Assembly (NCBI RefSeq): GCF_021018805.1
Contig: NW_026960607.1
Location: forward strand, 4,528,501-4,592,500
Direction of reading: 5' to 3'
Length of the DNA stretch: 64,000 bases
Source: Prinia subflava
Taxonomy: Eukaryota > Chordata > Aves > Passeriformes > Cisticolidae
Part shown: positions 24,580-38,071 of the stretch, one piece after another
How positions within the stretch are numbered: the stretch's first letter is position 1
Layout: each line of letters starts with the position of its first letter
Made by a program: the position numbers and the translations under genes
Notes under the pieces: model-generated
Seen by the model: the letters and a program-made list of their open reading frames with translations, nothing else
Told to the model about the DNA's origin: nothing
Database searches by the model: none

Positions 24580-27500
24580 TGTCCTTCAACTACTCTCTTT
24601 GTTCTGGCTAAGTACTGTCATTAAAGTTTCTTAGAAACTTATGGGAAAAAATTCTGTAAGTGCAAAAGAGGCAAATCTAACCCCCAACAATATCTTTAAA
24701 TGGAGATTCTCAACGGTGTCTAGCTATACTTCAAAATGCTTTTCATGTTTAAATTTTGCTATCTATTTAAGATGTTTAGTATCTGATGAGTTGTCTTATT
24801 TTGAAGCATCATCCTAACAGGTTATTGTGTGATGTCAGAGTTCTCTCCCAATTCTATTTTTGAAATGATTTACAAATAAATTCTTTTTTATGTGAGGCAT
24901 AAGAAATATTGCACATTGTTACCATGTGGTTACTCTTGATCATTAAGGAAGAGCAAGTAAATTTTTTTGTTTACAGAAGCATTATGTACCAGTTGAGGTT
25001 AATTTTATTTCTGACAGAAAGGGTATCTTAATTTATGCCTTTTAAAAAATAGAAGACTGAGAATGTTCCTTTAGTACAGTGATATGTTTCTATTAAATTA
25101 AACAGAAGCAAAGCAAATGCTGATAATGAAATGAATTTGATCTTATTTGTTTTGAATGTGTATATATATCTTCTAAGTGTTTACCACTCTTGAATTCTGT
25201 TTTTGCTTGTATGCTGATATAAAAAAGAGACTCATAGCATGCCTGAAACATTCAGTGATGGCAAGATATATTAAGGGTGATTTTTACTTTTGATTTAATG
25301 GTAGCTTGGTAATTCATGTTTGCATTTCTTTTTTAAGAGTATGGTGATCACTGCCAGAAGTCATAGAACCTGCAGAGAAATTTCTGTGATATACCGCTAT
25401 GAAATCAAAAGTGCTCACCATTAGAAACTGCTTCTGCTAGAGTAAACTCTCAGATCCAGATGTGACCAGAAGAGTCTTACAGGAAAAAAACCCAAACTTT
25501 TGAGCAGTCATTACCATACTGCTTGCTGGTCAGTTCTTACTGCCCTGTGCTGTGAGGTATGAACCACCTGGCTTTGTTGTCGGTTTCCTAATATTGCTCG
25601 TGATAAGATGTGGTATCAAATATTGCATAGGACTTGCTGTGGGACTAGTTCTCATTTGATCCAATTTGATGAATATTTTGCAGTCCTTAACATAGAAGGA
25701 GCTCCTGCATTTTTGTTTGATTTCTGGTGCAGCTACATAGTGTCATCAAGGCAACCTGCTCCAGTGTTATCTTTCTTCCAGTAAACTGTCTCAAAACATC
25801 AGTAGCCTCAAATAATTGCCTGTAATATGTGGGGTCAGACACTTCACCAGTATGCACAAAGGCACAAAGCTATTACTTTCTCGTTGGCTATCATGTCATT
25901 ATAGCAAATAACTTTGGGCTCAAGGAACCATGTGTATATTAAAGCTTGTAAAGTAAAAATGACTCTGGCATTTATATCCTATTGTGATGCCTCAGGGATG
26001 CAAGGGACTACTTTGTTCAGACAGTTGTATTCTTAATTTTTGAGGATAATAGAGCATTACTGCTAATTTATCTGTATATAAACAGCATGCTGTAGTTCAC
26101 AGAATAATGCTGTCTTGCATTTTCTGCCACAAGAACAACACTAGAACTTAGCTTTTTTATGGTGGTAGAATTTTTGCTAGCCTACCCTCTCCATATGGCT
26201 TTCTCTTCCATTCAGAACACAGCTTTCTTCACAGCACTGTTACAGTTCCCATGGACTTCTGACAAAACATTCTTGTGCCTCTTACCTTGAGACCATCATA
26301 ACATACCCTTAGACTTGCTAAAAGCCATCTTACTGTGATACTTTGCTGGGACATGTGCAGCATCCTTCCTGGAGGTAGAGCAAGATGTATGTACGGTCAT
26401 TGCTTTGAACTTGCATTCTTTTAAGAAGCAAATGAAAAACATTATACCAGAAAATGAAATGAAAACTGTGTCCTCTTCTAATTAAATGCTAGTAACCAAA
26501 CTTGCTACTTCTGCTGCTCAGTAGCATTTACAAAAGCAAAGGGAATTTGGGAGATTGTTCAGCTCTCTATATCAGTAGTGTTATCCACTATCACACAGAC
26601 CCATGAACATGAGCTCTGGGAGGTAAAAATCTGTGCTTTCTGAGGCTGAAATAAAGAATTTGATCTGAGCTATTTTACAGATGCAACTTGCATCAAAAGA
26701 TTCAATTCCCATTTTAGTTAGAAAGCCCTACTCCATCCTGCAGTTCATAAGCCTCTCTCTTATTTTTAAGAACTTGAGGTCTCCTTTTCATTTTTTTATT
26801 TCAGCTCTTTCAGTGTTTTGTTTTACAGCTTGACCTCATAAATAGCTATAACTGAGGAAGAACTGGGAAGCTGAATCATTGAAAATAATTAAGATAATCT
26901 CTGGCTTTACAAATAAAGAAAGTGTAAATGAAATGCTGACACAAAATGTATAGCTAGGAATATGAAATTAAAAGAGCATAATCAACCTAAGCATTGACCT
27001 AAACCAGTCATTGTTATTCATGGTGTTTTTTAAAAATGCCATTTTTACTGTTTAATTTTGAAGTTAGGAACTTTACCAGCTCCCATGGGAGAGGGCTGCA
27101 ATTCATGATCTGATTAATGTAGGTAATTATCTGTCATATAATTAACACATACAATTTTACAGTTGTTATTTGCCTCAAATTTATTTTGCCTGGGACCTAT
27201 TGATGTGAGAATGTTCTGTTCACAGGTTGATGCTTGCTTGTTGGTGGAATGCATGCTAAAAATGGCTTTTCTTTAACACAGTGATGTTCTTTTGAACACA
27301 GAAATTCCAGTAATAGATCTAAATTACAACCAAATGGGATAACTTTTACTTTTCTCAGGTTTGGTGGTTTTTGTTAATTTAATTTTATTCCTGTAGCATG
27401 TTATTAAAATTATTGGGAAAAAATTAAAATGTCTCCTTTTTTTTCAGAATAAATAGCTTCCCTCAGTTCTTTACTAGAGCACTAGGCTGTAGTTTTAATT

Positions 27501-29420
27501 ACTATAGCTTTCCTCAGCACAACTTTCCTCTATTTTTATTTAATTGGATCAAAAGAATCTCTCTGGTGGGAAAATGAAAAGACAGAGAAGGCAACTGTAG
27601 CTATTCCTTGGGAAGTCAATATTCTTCCTAAAGCCATATCTATAGATAATTAAAAGCATCAGCTCCTTATTTTAATCTGTTAGGTGGCAATTCAGACATT
27701 TGTGTAGATGCTGTTTGTATAGCTGCAAAAAAAGGATATGTCTGGGTATGTTTAAACAACAATCTATTTAAAAATACCAGAGTTTTGGCAAACAAAGGCA
27801 TTTAAACCAAACCACATCTTTGTAACAATTTGAACTGATTCCCAGCAGGCTGGACAATTTGAAATAGAGGAAATTAAGCACTGTGATGAATACTGGAGAG
27901 AAGGCCATTGAAGTAAAGACTAACAAAACTGTGATCATATTCTACAACTTGTTTTAGGTCTAAAGCATCTGTCTAAAGCAAGAGATGTTCAGAGAAATTT
28001 CCTTCAACTGGACATGACTAAAGAACTAAAGGAAGTGGAGAGGTGTACAAAACTATGTAATGGGATGTTGGTCTCCAGCATGTTGCTATATCAGTTTTTC
28101 TAAATTCTCTCCTTTTCCAATTTCTATCAGGCTATTGAGACCTTCTGCCCATGTCCATCACTCTATAAGCACTCAGATGTGCAAAGGGAACCCATCCTAC
28201 TTGGTATTCAAAGACAGAGACTCAGGCACAGATTGTTGGGAGATGATTTGTTATGGCTTCTATAGTGAAGAAAGGACTTGTGGTTGCTTTGACCCCAGCA
28301 GAATTCATCTCAAATCCACCACCGAGCCTATGTCATGGCTACTTTTATTCTATTTTAATTTTATTCTATTGCCTATAGAATACATACCACAAAATGCAGC
28401 AGCCCTACCTGCTTTGGTCAGAAAGGGAAATCTCAGCATAACTGGTCTTGCAGCAAAAATATGGTCTGTGCTCTTGTGGTATGGCAGTTTGACAGATTGG
28501 GTTTTTTTATGGTTTTCTTTGTGTGTGTATGTGTCTAAGTTGTTTGAGAAATGGACTGTGATTTAAAGGTATTTGCTACTTAGTGACTGGAGCAAATGGC
28601 ATGCCTTCAATTAGATATGCTGCTCTTTTGGAAATACAGAGTAGACAGAGGCAAGAGTCGACAACTGCAAAGAGAACAAAAGTTACAAAGTAGTTCCTTT
28701 TGATAGAATGATCATAGAAATACTGTAGGGAGAGCATACAACAGTAGCATCTGTTTCTGTTCTTAACTAACTGTGATAAAAGTTAATGGAGACATAGATT
28801 TTACCCCTTTTTATCCCTGTTTCTTTATGGGTTACCAATATGTATCTTCCTTTTTGATTTTTTGAGTAATGTGCCCAGGTACCTGAAGTAAACGTTTTCT
28901 AGAGTTCTAGATGTGTGCCTCTTGTTCTTGGTACCAGATATTCCCCATAGTTTTACATTATGGGGGTAGTTCGCTCCTGATCAGTGGTTTAATGTTTTAC
29001 CTGCAGCTTCTCTGTCAGGATTATTTTTTAGATAAGGTGGCTGAAGTGTACTGTGCTTGGAGATAATGATTTTTTCTTAAAGGTCTTACAAGGCAACAAA
29101 AGAAAAGGTAATTGTGAAAGAGGTGTTCATGATAGCACTGAAGGCTCTATCAAACAAAAATTGGTTATTGTCTTTTCAGCATTCGAAGAAGATACTTGAA
29201 AAGTAAACACTGTCGAGTGCTTCTGCATTCTTTATATTGATGTAAAGCAATTTTTAGCAGATGGGAGCTAGAAAAAGGCTCTCAATATGGAGAGATTATG
29301 CTGTAATTACTTGCCATAGGTTTCTTGCACATCTCTCCAAAGCATGTGGTGTTGGCCTCTATCTGAGACAGAGCATTGAATGAGAAGGACATGAGGTCCT
29401 GTATTTCTGAAGCACAGGTA

Positions 29421-29507
29421 GGGTTTTTTTGGTGGTTTTTTTTTTTTGTTTGGTTTGGGTTTTGGATTGGTTTGGGTTTTGTTGTTGTTGTTTTGTTTGT
29501 TTTTTGT
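29421..29507. repeat. T/G low-complexity tract
   Basis: Runs of T broken by GG and GTTTG units, including GTTGTTGTTGTT. Simple-sequence DNA with no coding or regulatory reading that I can support. Confidence 0.7.
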
Positions 29508-32228
29508 TAGTCTGTGTTGGGATGATTAGGATGCAAGTACTAAAGTTCTTTTAATGACAAGTATTCTCAATACCACTTTCATATTGCAAAACCAGCTACT
29601 TCATTTTAGAAATCTTATTCTTGAATTGCTTAATTTTTACACTTCTTAATTTCTACACTTCTGTTTTACATTTTTAAGGGTTTGCTAATTGATGTCATAC
29701 ACATCTAAAAATTGCATAAGCTTGTGAAGAGTGCATAATGATTATATCAGTTAAGTCAAGCTGTTTTGATTACCCCTTAAAAAAGAAATAATGTGCCATC
29801 TTGGTTATGATAAAACCGAATTATTAGTTCTTTGCAGATAATAATCTTAAGGTGTTTATCAAAGTGAGGTTTTTCATTATGTCTTTTATTACTCTAGGTA
29901 TGCATATCGCAAAAAAGTGAATTAGTGCGTTTGTCTTTAGAAATACACACGTTTCTGGTTCAGTTTAAAATTTTTAATGGCACCACAGACATTCTTTTGA
30001 ATTCCAGCCAGGTTTGTTTAGTATCTCCTAGGGACAGAAATAGATTTTGAGCAAACTTCAGACAGTTTTGCCTGACAAAGATCTGTACTAGAACATCTAA
30101 TGAGATAACAAGATTGAGGTAAGGTTGTGCATAGATAGGGCCATATGACCCACCAGGTGACGTGGGATTTTAAAAATCCATTTTATTTCCCTGTTCAGCA
30201 ATTAACATAGCAGGGGTCTAATTACTGCCTTCTATTCTTGATCCTTACAAGGGTTTCTTCTCTGGGATACATCTTTTGAAAAAAGGCAGCGACAAATATG
30301 TTTTCTGTATTTTTCTGTGAACCTGTTCAGTTCTTCCTTCTCTGCATGTGTTTGGGGAGAAGAACACAATGTTGGTGTTTTCATGGCCCAAACCCTTCTC
30401 TTGTCAGCCATCAGACCCGGCTCATTCTGTTGGATTGTCTGAGGGACACTTCTCACCTTGGAGCAGGACGGGAGGACACATGCCTTGTCCTTTAAGGCAC
30501 AGTCCCACAGTACAGGCTGTAACCACATGTTGTTCAGATGGCACAGAGAGACCCAGAATGCTTTTGCTCAAATAACAGCATTTGAAGTCTCATCTCTCAT
30601 GAACACTTCAAATTTCTGCGAGGCTATTTCATTCTCCCAACATGAATGGAGCCCTGTTGTCCTTTATTACTATTATTTCTTCCTCTTCCACCCACTGCAC
30701 AAATTCCATTCTGCAAACTACCATGGCAGCTGCTTTCCTCCAGCTGGTAGGCTGATAGCAGTGAACAGCTCACTGTGGAGGCTGAGCCAATTAGTACTGC
30801 AACAAGTGACCAGAAAACCCTCACTAATATAAATAACTCTGAGCCACATGTTCAGACTGTTGACATATCTTCACTGCTCAGCTCACTTCAGTACCAGTTC
30901 TTTTTTAAAAGTGCTGGCTAAATTCCTTTGGGTTGAGTTTCAGATAAGACTTTTTTCTGTGTTTTGTACCCTGTGTGCAGAGTGCAGTTTCTACAACAGC
31001 CTCCAGTAAGTAATTTTAACCTTTATTTTGCAGGCATATTTGCTTTAAGATAAAGGTTAGCTGTAACTATTTCTTCAGACTGTAGAAAGAATTCAGAAAA
31101 TATTGCATCATGACTTTAGCTCTAGGCGAGAGCAGAAATCCTTCCAGCTGTGGGTGTTGTTTACATTATATACATAGTAATTTTTTCTGCTAAATGATGG
31201 ACAGGGAGAAAAATGTCACAAAAAATATTTAATGTTAGCAATGTCCCACCCATGCCAGATTCTCCTGTCAAACCTCCTTATATGCAATTTTAAAAACAGG
31301 GTTCCTGAAAATACCCAGGAGTTTAAAAGTCCAGGCATTCATCACATGTTGCAAAGTAGCCCATTAACTTCACCTTCAATATTTGGCATCCTCAGTGCTG
31401 AGCCCCTGCAGGGGAGACCTTCAGCTGTAGAGGCGTGAATCTGCAAACCTGCAGTAGAACTGCAGTTGCCTCAGGACATCTGTGTAGACAAAAATCTGTA
31501 GCCAGTGTGACAGAACATTACCATGAACAGGAGGCAACACGTGGACACAAAGTGGTGGATGGGAGCAGGCAGGCAGCAAATCTACAATGCAAAGGTGAGG
31601 AAAAGAAAACAAGCAGCAGAGTTTGCTAAATGCCATGGTGAGGTGTGAGCAGTGTGAAACTTTCGGTTCTGCACTGGGCCATCATGTAACCACTGTGCAG
31701 AAAGCTTAACGTATGGGAGGGAATTAAAATTGCAGATTTGCTTCTGTTAAACAGAAAGGCTGTGTTGGAATGTAGGATGTTAGTGAAAACTCTCACAAGG
31801 AATGTTTTCAGAAGACACTAAAGAAAATACTCGTAATTGTTTGTCACATATTGATTAATCAAGCTTTTATTAGAAGTGACATGCAGGGAAACAGATTTTT
31901 GCCCTTTAAAATAATTATGAAAGAATTTCTCAAACTACATTGCAGGAAAGGGAAGTGGTTGTCTACATATGATTTAAAGTTCCCTGTATGTTTTAGGATT
32001 GGTTTGTTTTTTCAATTTTTTTTTATTTCCCCAGAAGACTCATGACTACATTTTGTAATTACAAGAGTGGGATTTGAAATCAGTAACCATTGTCTTGAAG
32101 TTTCTGAGTGAAATTGTCTTTGAGAAACAAAAGCAAAATGCAAGATAGAAACCTAGAACAGGGTAGTTTTACAGCTGCTACTTTAAAGATTATTCTCTGG
32201 CAGTAAAACATAGGAATTCCAATTGAGG

Positions 32229-32556
32229 TGATATCACCGCGGGGCCTGACCAGAAGTGAGAGACTCGGGACACAGTTCTGGGTTCAGCAGAGCAGGGCAG
32301 GAAGACCCGGGTTTATTTACAAAAACCACTTTTATACATTTCCTATGAGACCTGTGGATTGGAGGATGGAATTCCCACCTCCCCACCACACTGGCCAAGC
32401 CAACTGTCAATCACCTTTCTCCTCCCACCTAGAAATATGTAAACAATGAAAGACAGCAAAACATGGCCAGTGTTTACATTCACGAGCGTGAGAGACTGCA
32501 CATCTCTCCTTCAACATGAACGCTCGGCAAACTAGGAAAAAAACCTCATGGCAACA
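32229..32556 (-). mobile_element. Solo LTR, family C copy 1, antisense
   Basis: About 328 bp related to the LTR at 48516-48841. Shared blocks include a poly(A)-type GTTTATT region, GGATTGGAG, GGAATTCCCAC-like and CCACACTGG-like motifs, and GAACGCTCGGCAAACTAGG near the right end. On the minus strand it starts TGTTGCCATGAGG. AGGTG flanks both sides (32226-32230, 32557-32561) if the left end is placed at ATATCACC, so the left boundary is uncertain by 2 bp. Confidence 0.75.
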
Positions 32557-33496
32557 AGGTGCATGTTGTGTCTTAGAAGCAGCTGTAAGTAGTAGTTGGG
32601 GTGAGATAAGTATTTCTGATCACATTCACAATACAGCTTCTTTCCATTCTCGGTAGGAGCCTGTGAGTCAGGCAGTCTCCTGCCACCCTCCAGTGGTTTT
32701 CAGAGCACAGTGCAAGCGGCATGTTCAGAAAGCTTATTCAGAAAATAAAAAGGGGACTGGAGATATTCCAAGCTTTCTGCTGAGGACACATAGCGTTACA
32801 ATTTAGATTTGTTTAGTGACTTGTGTAAAAAGTCTTTCGGTTCTGGCTAGATGTTTCAAAGTGTTCTAGCACACCTGTTCTGAAGCCTTATGATATTCAT
32901 GCAGTTGTTTGCATTTGCAGGATGTTAAACCATCTGTATCTGTGATGATTTCCAGTCTGTTGTTTGTATTGCTGCCAGGATTACAGAATCTGTGGGTGTG
33001 ACAATTGGATGTACAACAGTGAAGGACTGTTTTGTAGGGGGCTGGGCACAAGTTACAGGTTTTTCTATGAATTTAGTGACTCAGTGATTTGCAAGTCATT
33101 ATAAATGTCTCCTCTGGCTGTAGTCCTCCATTTATTTCTCTCGTTACAGTCCCTAGAGCACCTTAGGAGCATTAACATCTAAGTTTCTTAGGAAAATTGT
33201 ATCTGTGTACTTAATTTTGTGCTGCTTTTCTATTCTTGGTAGCATCTGATATTCTATCCATGGCATGTCACCGTGTCATCAACTCGATTGCTGTATTTTC
33301 TTGGAGATCACTGACCAAGATAATAAAACATGACACAATTTATTTTTATCTTGCTATTATGAATGTGGAAAGCCATGAAAACTGCAGAAGCTTCAAAACA
33401 CAGCAGGGATGAATTTATCAGAGGTTAAGGAGGCATTAATGCACTGTGTGACATGAAATGTAGCACCTGCCAAACTTCCCCACACAACTTTAGGCT

Positions 33497-34185
33497 TGTC
33501 TTAGGTTGGAAAATGTAACCAAAAAAGTGTATTCTATTTTCATCTGTTGAAACCTGTTGGGAAATATTGTTCTTCTCTCCTCCTCCACCCATCCTCCTCC
33601 TCCACCCATCCTACTCCTCCACCCATCCTCCTCCAAGGGACATCACCTGTGAATGGGCCATTTAAGGCCTCTCACATGACTGACAACATTACTTCATCCC
33701 ATTGTGAGATGCTCCACCCAGTGGGAGGAGCCAAAGCCTTTCCACCACCATAAAACCTGCAATCCCAAACGCTAATGCAGCCAGTTTTCTACTGAATTCT
33801 TGGAGGAAGACTGGGCCTATCTTACCAGTACTGGACCCTTTGTTCTACAGGATCATCTCTACTCCACAGAACATCTGTTACTCCAGGAAGACTTATTTAG
33901 ACTTCCAACACCCTGACAACAGGGTGTCAGGTTGTATCTCTGACTCTGTCAGGGTTTTCTAGGACTTTTGTTTATTTGCTTGTTTGGTTTTTTGTACTAC
34001 TGCATTTGTATTTTTTTCTTTTTTTTAATATTCCTAGTAAACAACTGTTATTCCTATTCCCATATTTTTGCCTGAAAGCTCCTAATTGCAAAATTGTAAT
34101 AATTCGGAGGGAAGTTTTTACATTCTCCATTCCAAGAGAAACTTCAGTTTTCCCTGACAGATACCTTTCTTTCCAAACCAAGACA
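33497..34185 (+). mobile_element. Solo ERVL-like LTR, family B, sense, TSD AGGCT
   Basis: The element starts TGTCTTAGGTTGG and ends CCAAACCAAGACA, imperfect terminal inverted repeats with TG...CA ends. A perfect 5-bp target-site duplication, AGGCT, lies at 33492-33496 and 34186-34190. It contains a CTCCTCCACCCATC-type tandem repeat (about 33576-33636) and a TATA-like CCATAAAACC. No internal ERV sequence is attached, so this is a solo LTR left by LTR-LTR recombination. Confidence 0.9.
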
Positions 34186-34714
34186 AGGCTGTAAGAAGTC
34201 CTGGACTATAAAGCACAAATGAAAGGGGCTGATGCTTTCATTGCTCAGTATATTGTTGTCTCATCCATTGTTATGGATTTTCAAGCAATTTTCATTTCAC
34301 ATAACTGTGCTTTTGTCCAAGCAAGTCTGTACTAAAACTAACAGTTAATTTTTTGATATAAGCCTATTGCAAAAATCCAAAAATAGGGAAATTCACTTTT
34401 CTGCTCCAGGAACATAAATTGCTGGCTCATATACTAACATCACTCATCTAGTAGAGCATGACAGTAGTCACAAAGCACTCTCTGTTCAGCCAACCTAAAA
34501 TACGTGAGTAGGATGGGGAAGTTACATCAGCTGCCACTGGGATCACCAGAAGTACAGCATAAAGTTTAATTGCATTGTCCCTTCTGAGTTCAGCCCATGA
34601 TCACCATAGCTGAGAGATTTGTGACTTCAGCAAGGGCAGGGCAAAACAAAAGAGCAGCTTTGGGGCACACTAAGACCTGTAAAATGCACCCAGGTATCTG
34701 TCCATGACAGAGTC

Positions 34715-35349
34715 TGTTATAAAGGTAAAGCCAATTCCAAATTAATAAATTATTTTATTAATTTTTAAAGAATCAATGAACAGAATTTCGGGTAAGCCAA
34801 CAATCAAAGAATCAGTGTTGAGTCCCGGGACTGGCACTGGGTGAACCTTAGCTGCGGCCTCTATCGCACCGTAGCTCCCCTGTTCATGTCTTTGGTTTTG
34901 TGAGTCCTGTTTATATACAGTTTTTTTGTGGGACAGGGTATTACTTCATACTCTCTTTGTCCCTTCAGTTTTTCTTCATATTCATGTAGATTCATCCTCG
35001 CCATCCCAGTCAGTTGAATAGTTCTTCTGAGGGGAGATGAATATTAAATACGATTTCTGGGAATTGTGCATCGAGATGCGAGGCCCCGATTGTGGAGCAA
35101 GATCCATATTGGTGATAATGGTTGGGTCGTTCGCAGTTCTACCTCCGGAGAAGACCCATCTTCCTCGGACCTTCCCTCCTTTCTGTTGTAAATTCAGTCG
35201 TTCCCGGGCTCCCGGCAGAGTCATTTTCAATTCTCAAATCCGTTTATCCCCAAGCTTGAATGATTTTTACCATTTATTTTAAAGAACACATCTTTGGTTT
35301 ATATTACACATACATTATAAACATGAATTATCCCACATCATTTATCACA
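34715..35349 (-). mobile_element. Solo LTR, family D copy 1, antisense, TSD GAGTC
   Basis: The + strand begins TGTTATAAAGG and ends TTTATCACA, flanked by GAGTC at 34710-34714 and 35350-35354. Minus orientation is inferred from the polyadenylation-type A/T-rich block near its left end and by analogy with the related copy at 37034-37726, which has the same TGTTATAAA start. Short open frames inside are by-products of LTR sequence. Confidence 0.85.
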
Positions 35350-37033
35350 GAGTCTCTCCTTGGACCTTACTCCTTTCCTGTATCCCAAACTGGGAGTACA
35401 AGATATTCTGCACAGTCTTCCAGTCCCATAATCACCTATGCCCTGGTGACGTCTCCCAGTGTCTTGGAAGGCACCTTCTGTCTGGTGTAGTAATGTGCGG
35501 ATAGAATAGACAGACAGATAGGCAAGGCAGGCTGTCTTGTGGGAGAAGAAAAGGGGCTAGCTGGAGGAAGCAGAGTCCAGTGGGCCTTGGCTTGCCTTCT
35601 GGCTGGATTTGATCATGGGATGTTAGCAAAAAGGCCTGGTTCAGCTAATTTCTGCTGGCTCCTTGCCTGAAATACCTTTCTTGTAAATTTCAGCAGAATT
35701 CTGTGAGCTTGAACGTTTATTAACCTATCCTGCCTGTTGGTTGGTTGATTTTCTCTGGGTTTTTTCCACCTAATAAATGTTTACATTTAGACTAATGGGA
35801 CCAGTATTTATCTTTGACTGGGCATTTAGGTCAACATGAAGGCTTTTGAGTATGTTAGAGAGTAAAGTGGCTATAAAGAGACTGCCTGTATACATGACAA
35901 TGAAAATTCTGCAGTCTTTTCTCCAACAGACAAAATGGTGTAGCATCAAAGTTGAGATAAGAGACAAAATCAGTTTAAGAGCAAATCATTCTTTGTTATG
36001 TTCTATGTTGATCTCTAACAAAGCATCCACAGGTAAGTGAAGGGTTAAAGTAAAACACTTTCTTCCATCTGGACAAAGACAAGGTTTCTTTCTTTGGAAA
36101 AAAAAGTCTGTTACAAGACTTGAACTGAATTTTCACTGCAAAAATAATGAAAGTCTCCAGGTCAGTGAAAACAGCTGATAAAACCAAAACAATCCAAAAA
36201 CCTAAACAAGGAAAACCAAGCCAAACTCACAGCTTGGCAGAAAATGTGCATCATGGCAGTGCTCTGCAGAGGCCGAGGTTGCTGTCCTAGCCATAGCAGG
36301 TGGCAGCAGTGCTGTGACACCGAGTTGAGTGCAGCTCAGTGCAATGTTTGCAGGGCCACAGGGAGGTGGCACTCGCATCTCATGCTTTGTACTGCTTTCC
36401 TTCCTCAGATGCCAGTACTGGCTCCAAGATTATCCATCAGAATTGAGGCATTTTGCTTTTAAGTGCCCTGTTCTTTCATTTGTTTTCAAAGGGAAATGTT
36501 TTAGGAGAGAAGGGTTTTGTTTTGAAGACGTGCTGGAAGAAAAGCCCATGTCACAAGTGAGATTAAAAAGAAATGCCTCAAGGGCTGCATTGTTCAATTG
36601 CAGAGAATAGCCTGTTTCATCTTAAAATAGCCTTAAGCCAGGATTTAGCACCATAATTCACAAACATGTTCCTGGAAGATCCTCCTTGCATTACTGAGGC
36701 TATTTGGCTGCTATCAAATATGATAATTTCCATGTAATTTTCTTTTTGAGTTTATTGAGTTTAATCCTCAATGCGGTTTGCATTTCCTGTGCTTTTATTT
36801 TATGGGAAGACTGTTACATAACTGCATTTCTATAATGTCAATACATATTACAAACAAATATTTGGGCTTTTTCTTCTCTCACCACCAGAAATACAAATTT
36901 AAAGTAAATATTAATCTTTTTACCTGTCTATTAACATGTTATGGCTGTACTGTAATGAAATTTCTTAAGATATCATTCACAAGCAGACAGAAACAGAGTG
37001 TTCTTCATTCCTCTGAATCTGTGAAAATGAGAT

Positions 37034-37726
37034 TGTTATAAATGCCAGGACAAATTTATTGCCAAATTCAATAATTTGGTTTATTAAAATTCAAATCACA
37101 AAATTTGGAATCAAATTACAGAACTTTAAGTAATAAAAAACAAAACAATACGAAACCCCACAAACAGCGACACTTACTTGACAGAATTTCTCCCGGGAAA
37201 AATGAGCCAAGGGTGACCCAGAGACACGGAATCTGGCCGTCTGTGTCTCTAGCTGGGTTCACACCTTGCCCACCTAAAGGCTTAACTGAAATACCCTTAA
37301 TTTCCCCCTCGGCCGCCTTTCTCCCATTGTTTTCACTAAGCACCGGCCATTAACTTTGTTTATACTAAATCCCGAAAGGGTCCCCTGGCCCATTCAAATG
37401 CTAATGTCCAGAGTTAGTCCTTGCTTTGAGTAATTTAACCGTCGTAGAAGTGTGTGATGATCCCTCTGGCACGTAGCATTTGATCAGTGGGAGTCCCGGT
37501 GATTTTCGCTGCATGTAGGCAGGGGTAGGTTGGTCCGTGTTCATTGTCTCATCAGTGCCTCGTGTTCTCACCTTCTATTTTTGGACCAGGGAGATCAGGA
37601 GAGGTGCTTTACAGAAGTCCGTGAAACGTGCGGGTTGAGCAGACACACATACCTTTATACAATATATCACAGTTTCCAGTCTATAATTATTTATAGAACA
37701 TGAATTAAATAACCCTATTTTCCACA
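37034..37726 (-). mobile_element. Solo LTR, family D copy 2, antisense, TSD GAGAT
   Basis: Begins TGTTATAAATGCC and ends TTTTCCACA on the + strand, with the 5-bp duplication GAGAT at 37029-37033 and 37727-37731. AATAAACC on the minus strand near the left end fits a poly(A) signal. It ends only about 200 bp before the splice acceptor of the next MARCHF1 exon. Confidence 0.85.
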
Positions 37727-37923
37727 GAGATCATTGTGAATTTTACAGGAACAATGCACATTGTACAATTACTGCAATTACTCCTGTAATGCATATTACC
37801 AAAACAAAAGGATTTGTTAATTTTATTACTGCTTGTGGTTTTGGTAGAAAGAGCCACAATGGCCTAATAAGTTTAAAATTTTACAAGTCAGATTTTTTTA
37901 ATTACTTTTTTTTTTTATTTCAG

Positions 37924-38071
37924 TGGGAGAAATTACAGATGACAACAAGTGAGAGGAGAAAAATTGTGTGTTCAGTCACATTCCATATAATTGCAGTTAC
38001 CTGTGTTGTTTGGTCATTGTATGTTTTAATTGACAGAACTGCTGAAGAAATTAAACAAGGCAATGATAACA
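37924..38071 (+). CDS. MARCHF1: MARCHF1 exon with first transmembrane segment
   Basis: The 148-nt exon starts after TTTCAG and ends before GTAAGT at 38072. It encodes [13 protein letters not shown], then a hydrophobic segment (about residues 15-36 of the exon, [20 protein letters not shown]), then [15 protein letters not shown] and one base of a Ser codon. This is the conserved MARCHF1/MARCHF8 block joining the RING-CH domain to membrane segment 1 and the short lumenal loop. Phase (0 in, 1 out) matches the neighbouring exons. The open frame running past 38071 is intron read-through. Confidence 0.96.

Larger units (their letters stand above)
19924..37923 (+). other. MARCHF1: MARCHF1 intron (18 kb) with several LTR insertions
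   Basis: GT-AG intron with a long pyrimidine tract before the acceptor (T-rich 37895-37920, CAG at 37921-37923). It contains at least six LTR-type insertions (21115, 23868, 32229, 33497, 34715 and 37034), listed separately. The rest is AT-rich, with low-complexity T/G stretches near 22030-22120 and 29421-29507. A 168-codon open frame at 28060-28566 looks like chance. Confidence 0.75.

Noticed and set aside
28060..28566. 168-codon open frame with an ATG in a MARCHF1 intron
   Set aside because: No domain, no recognisable family and no splice context. One frame of this size in 18 kb of intron is plausible by chance.
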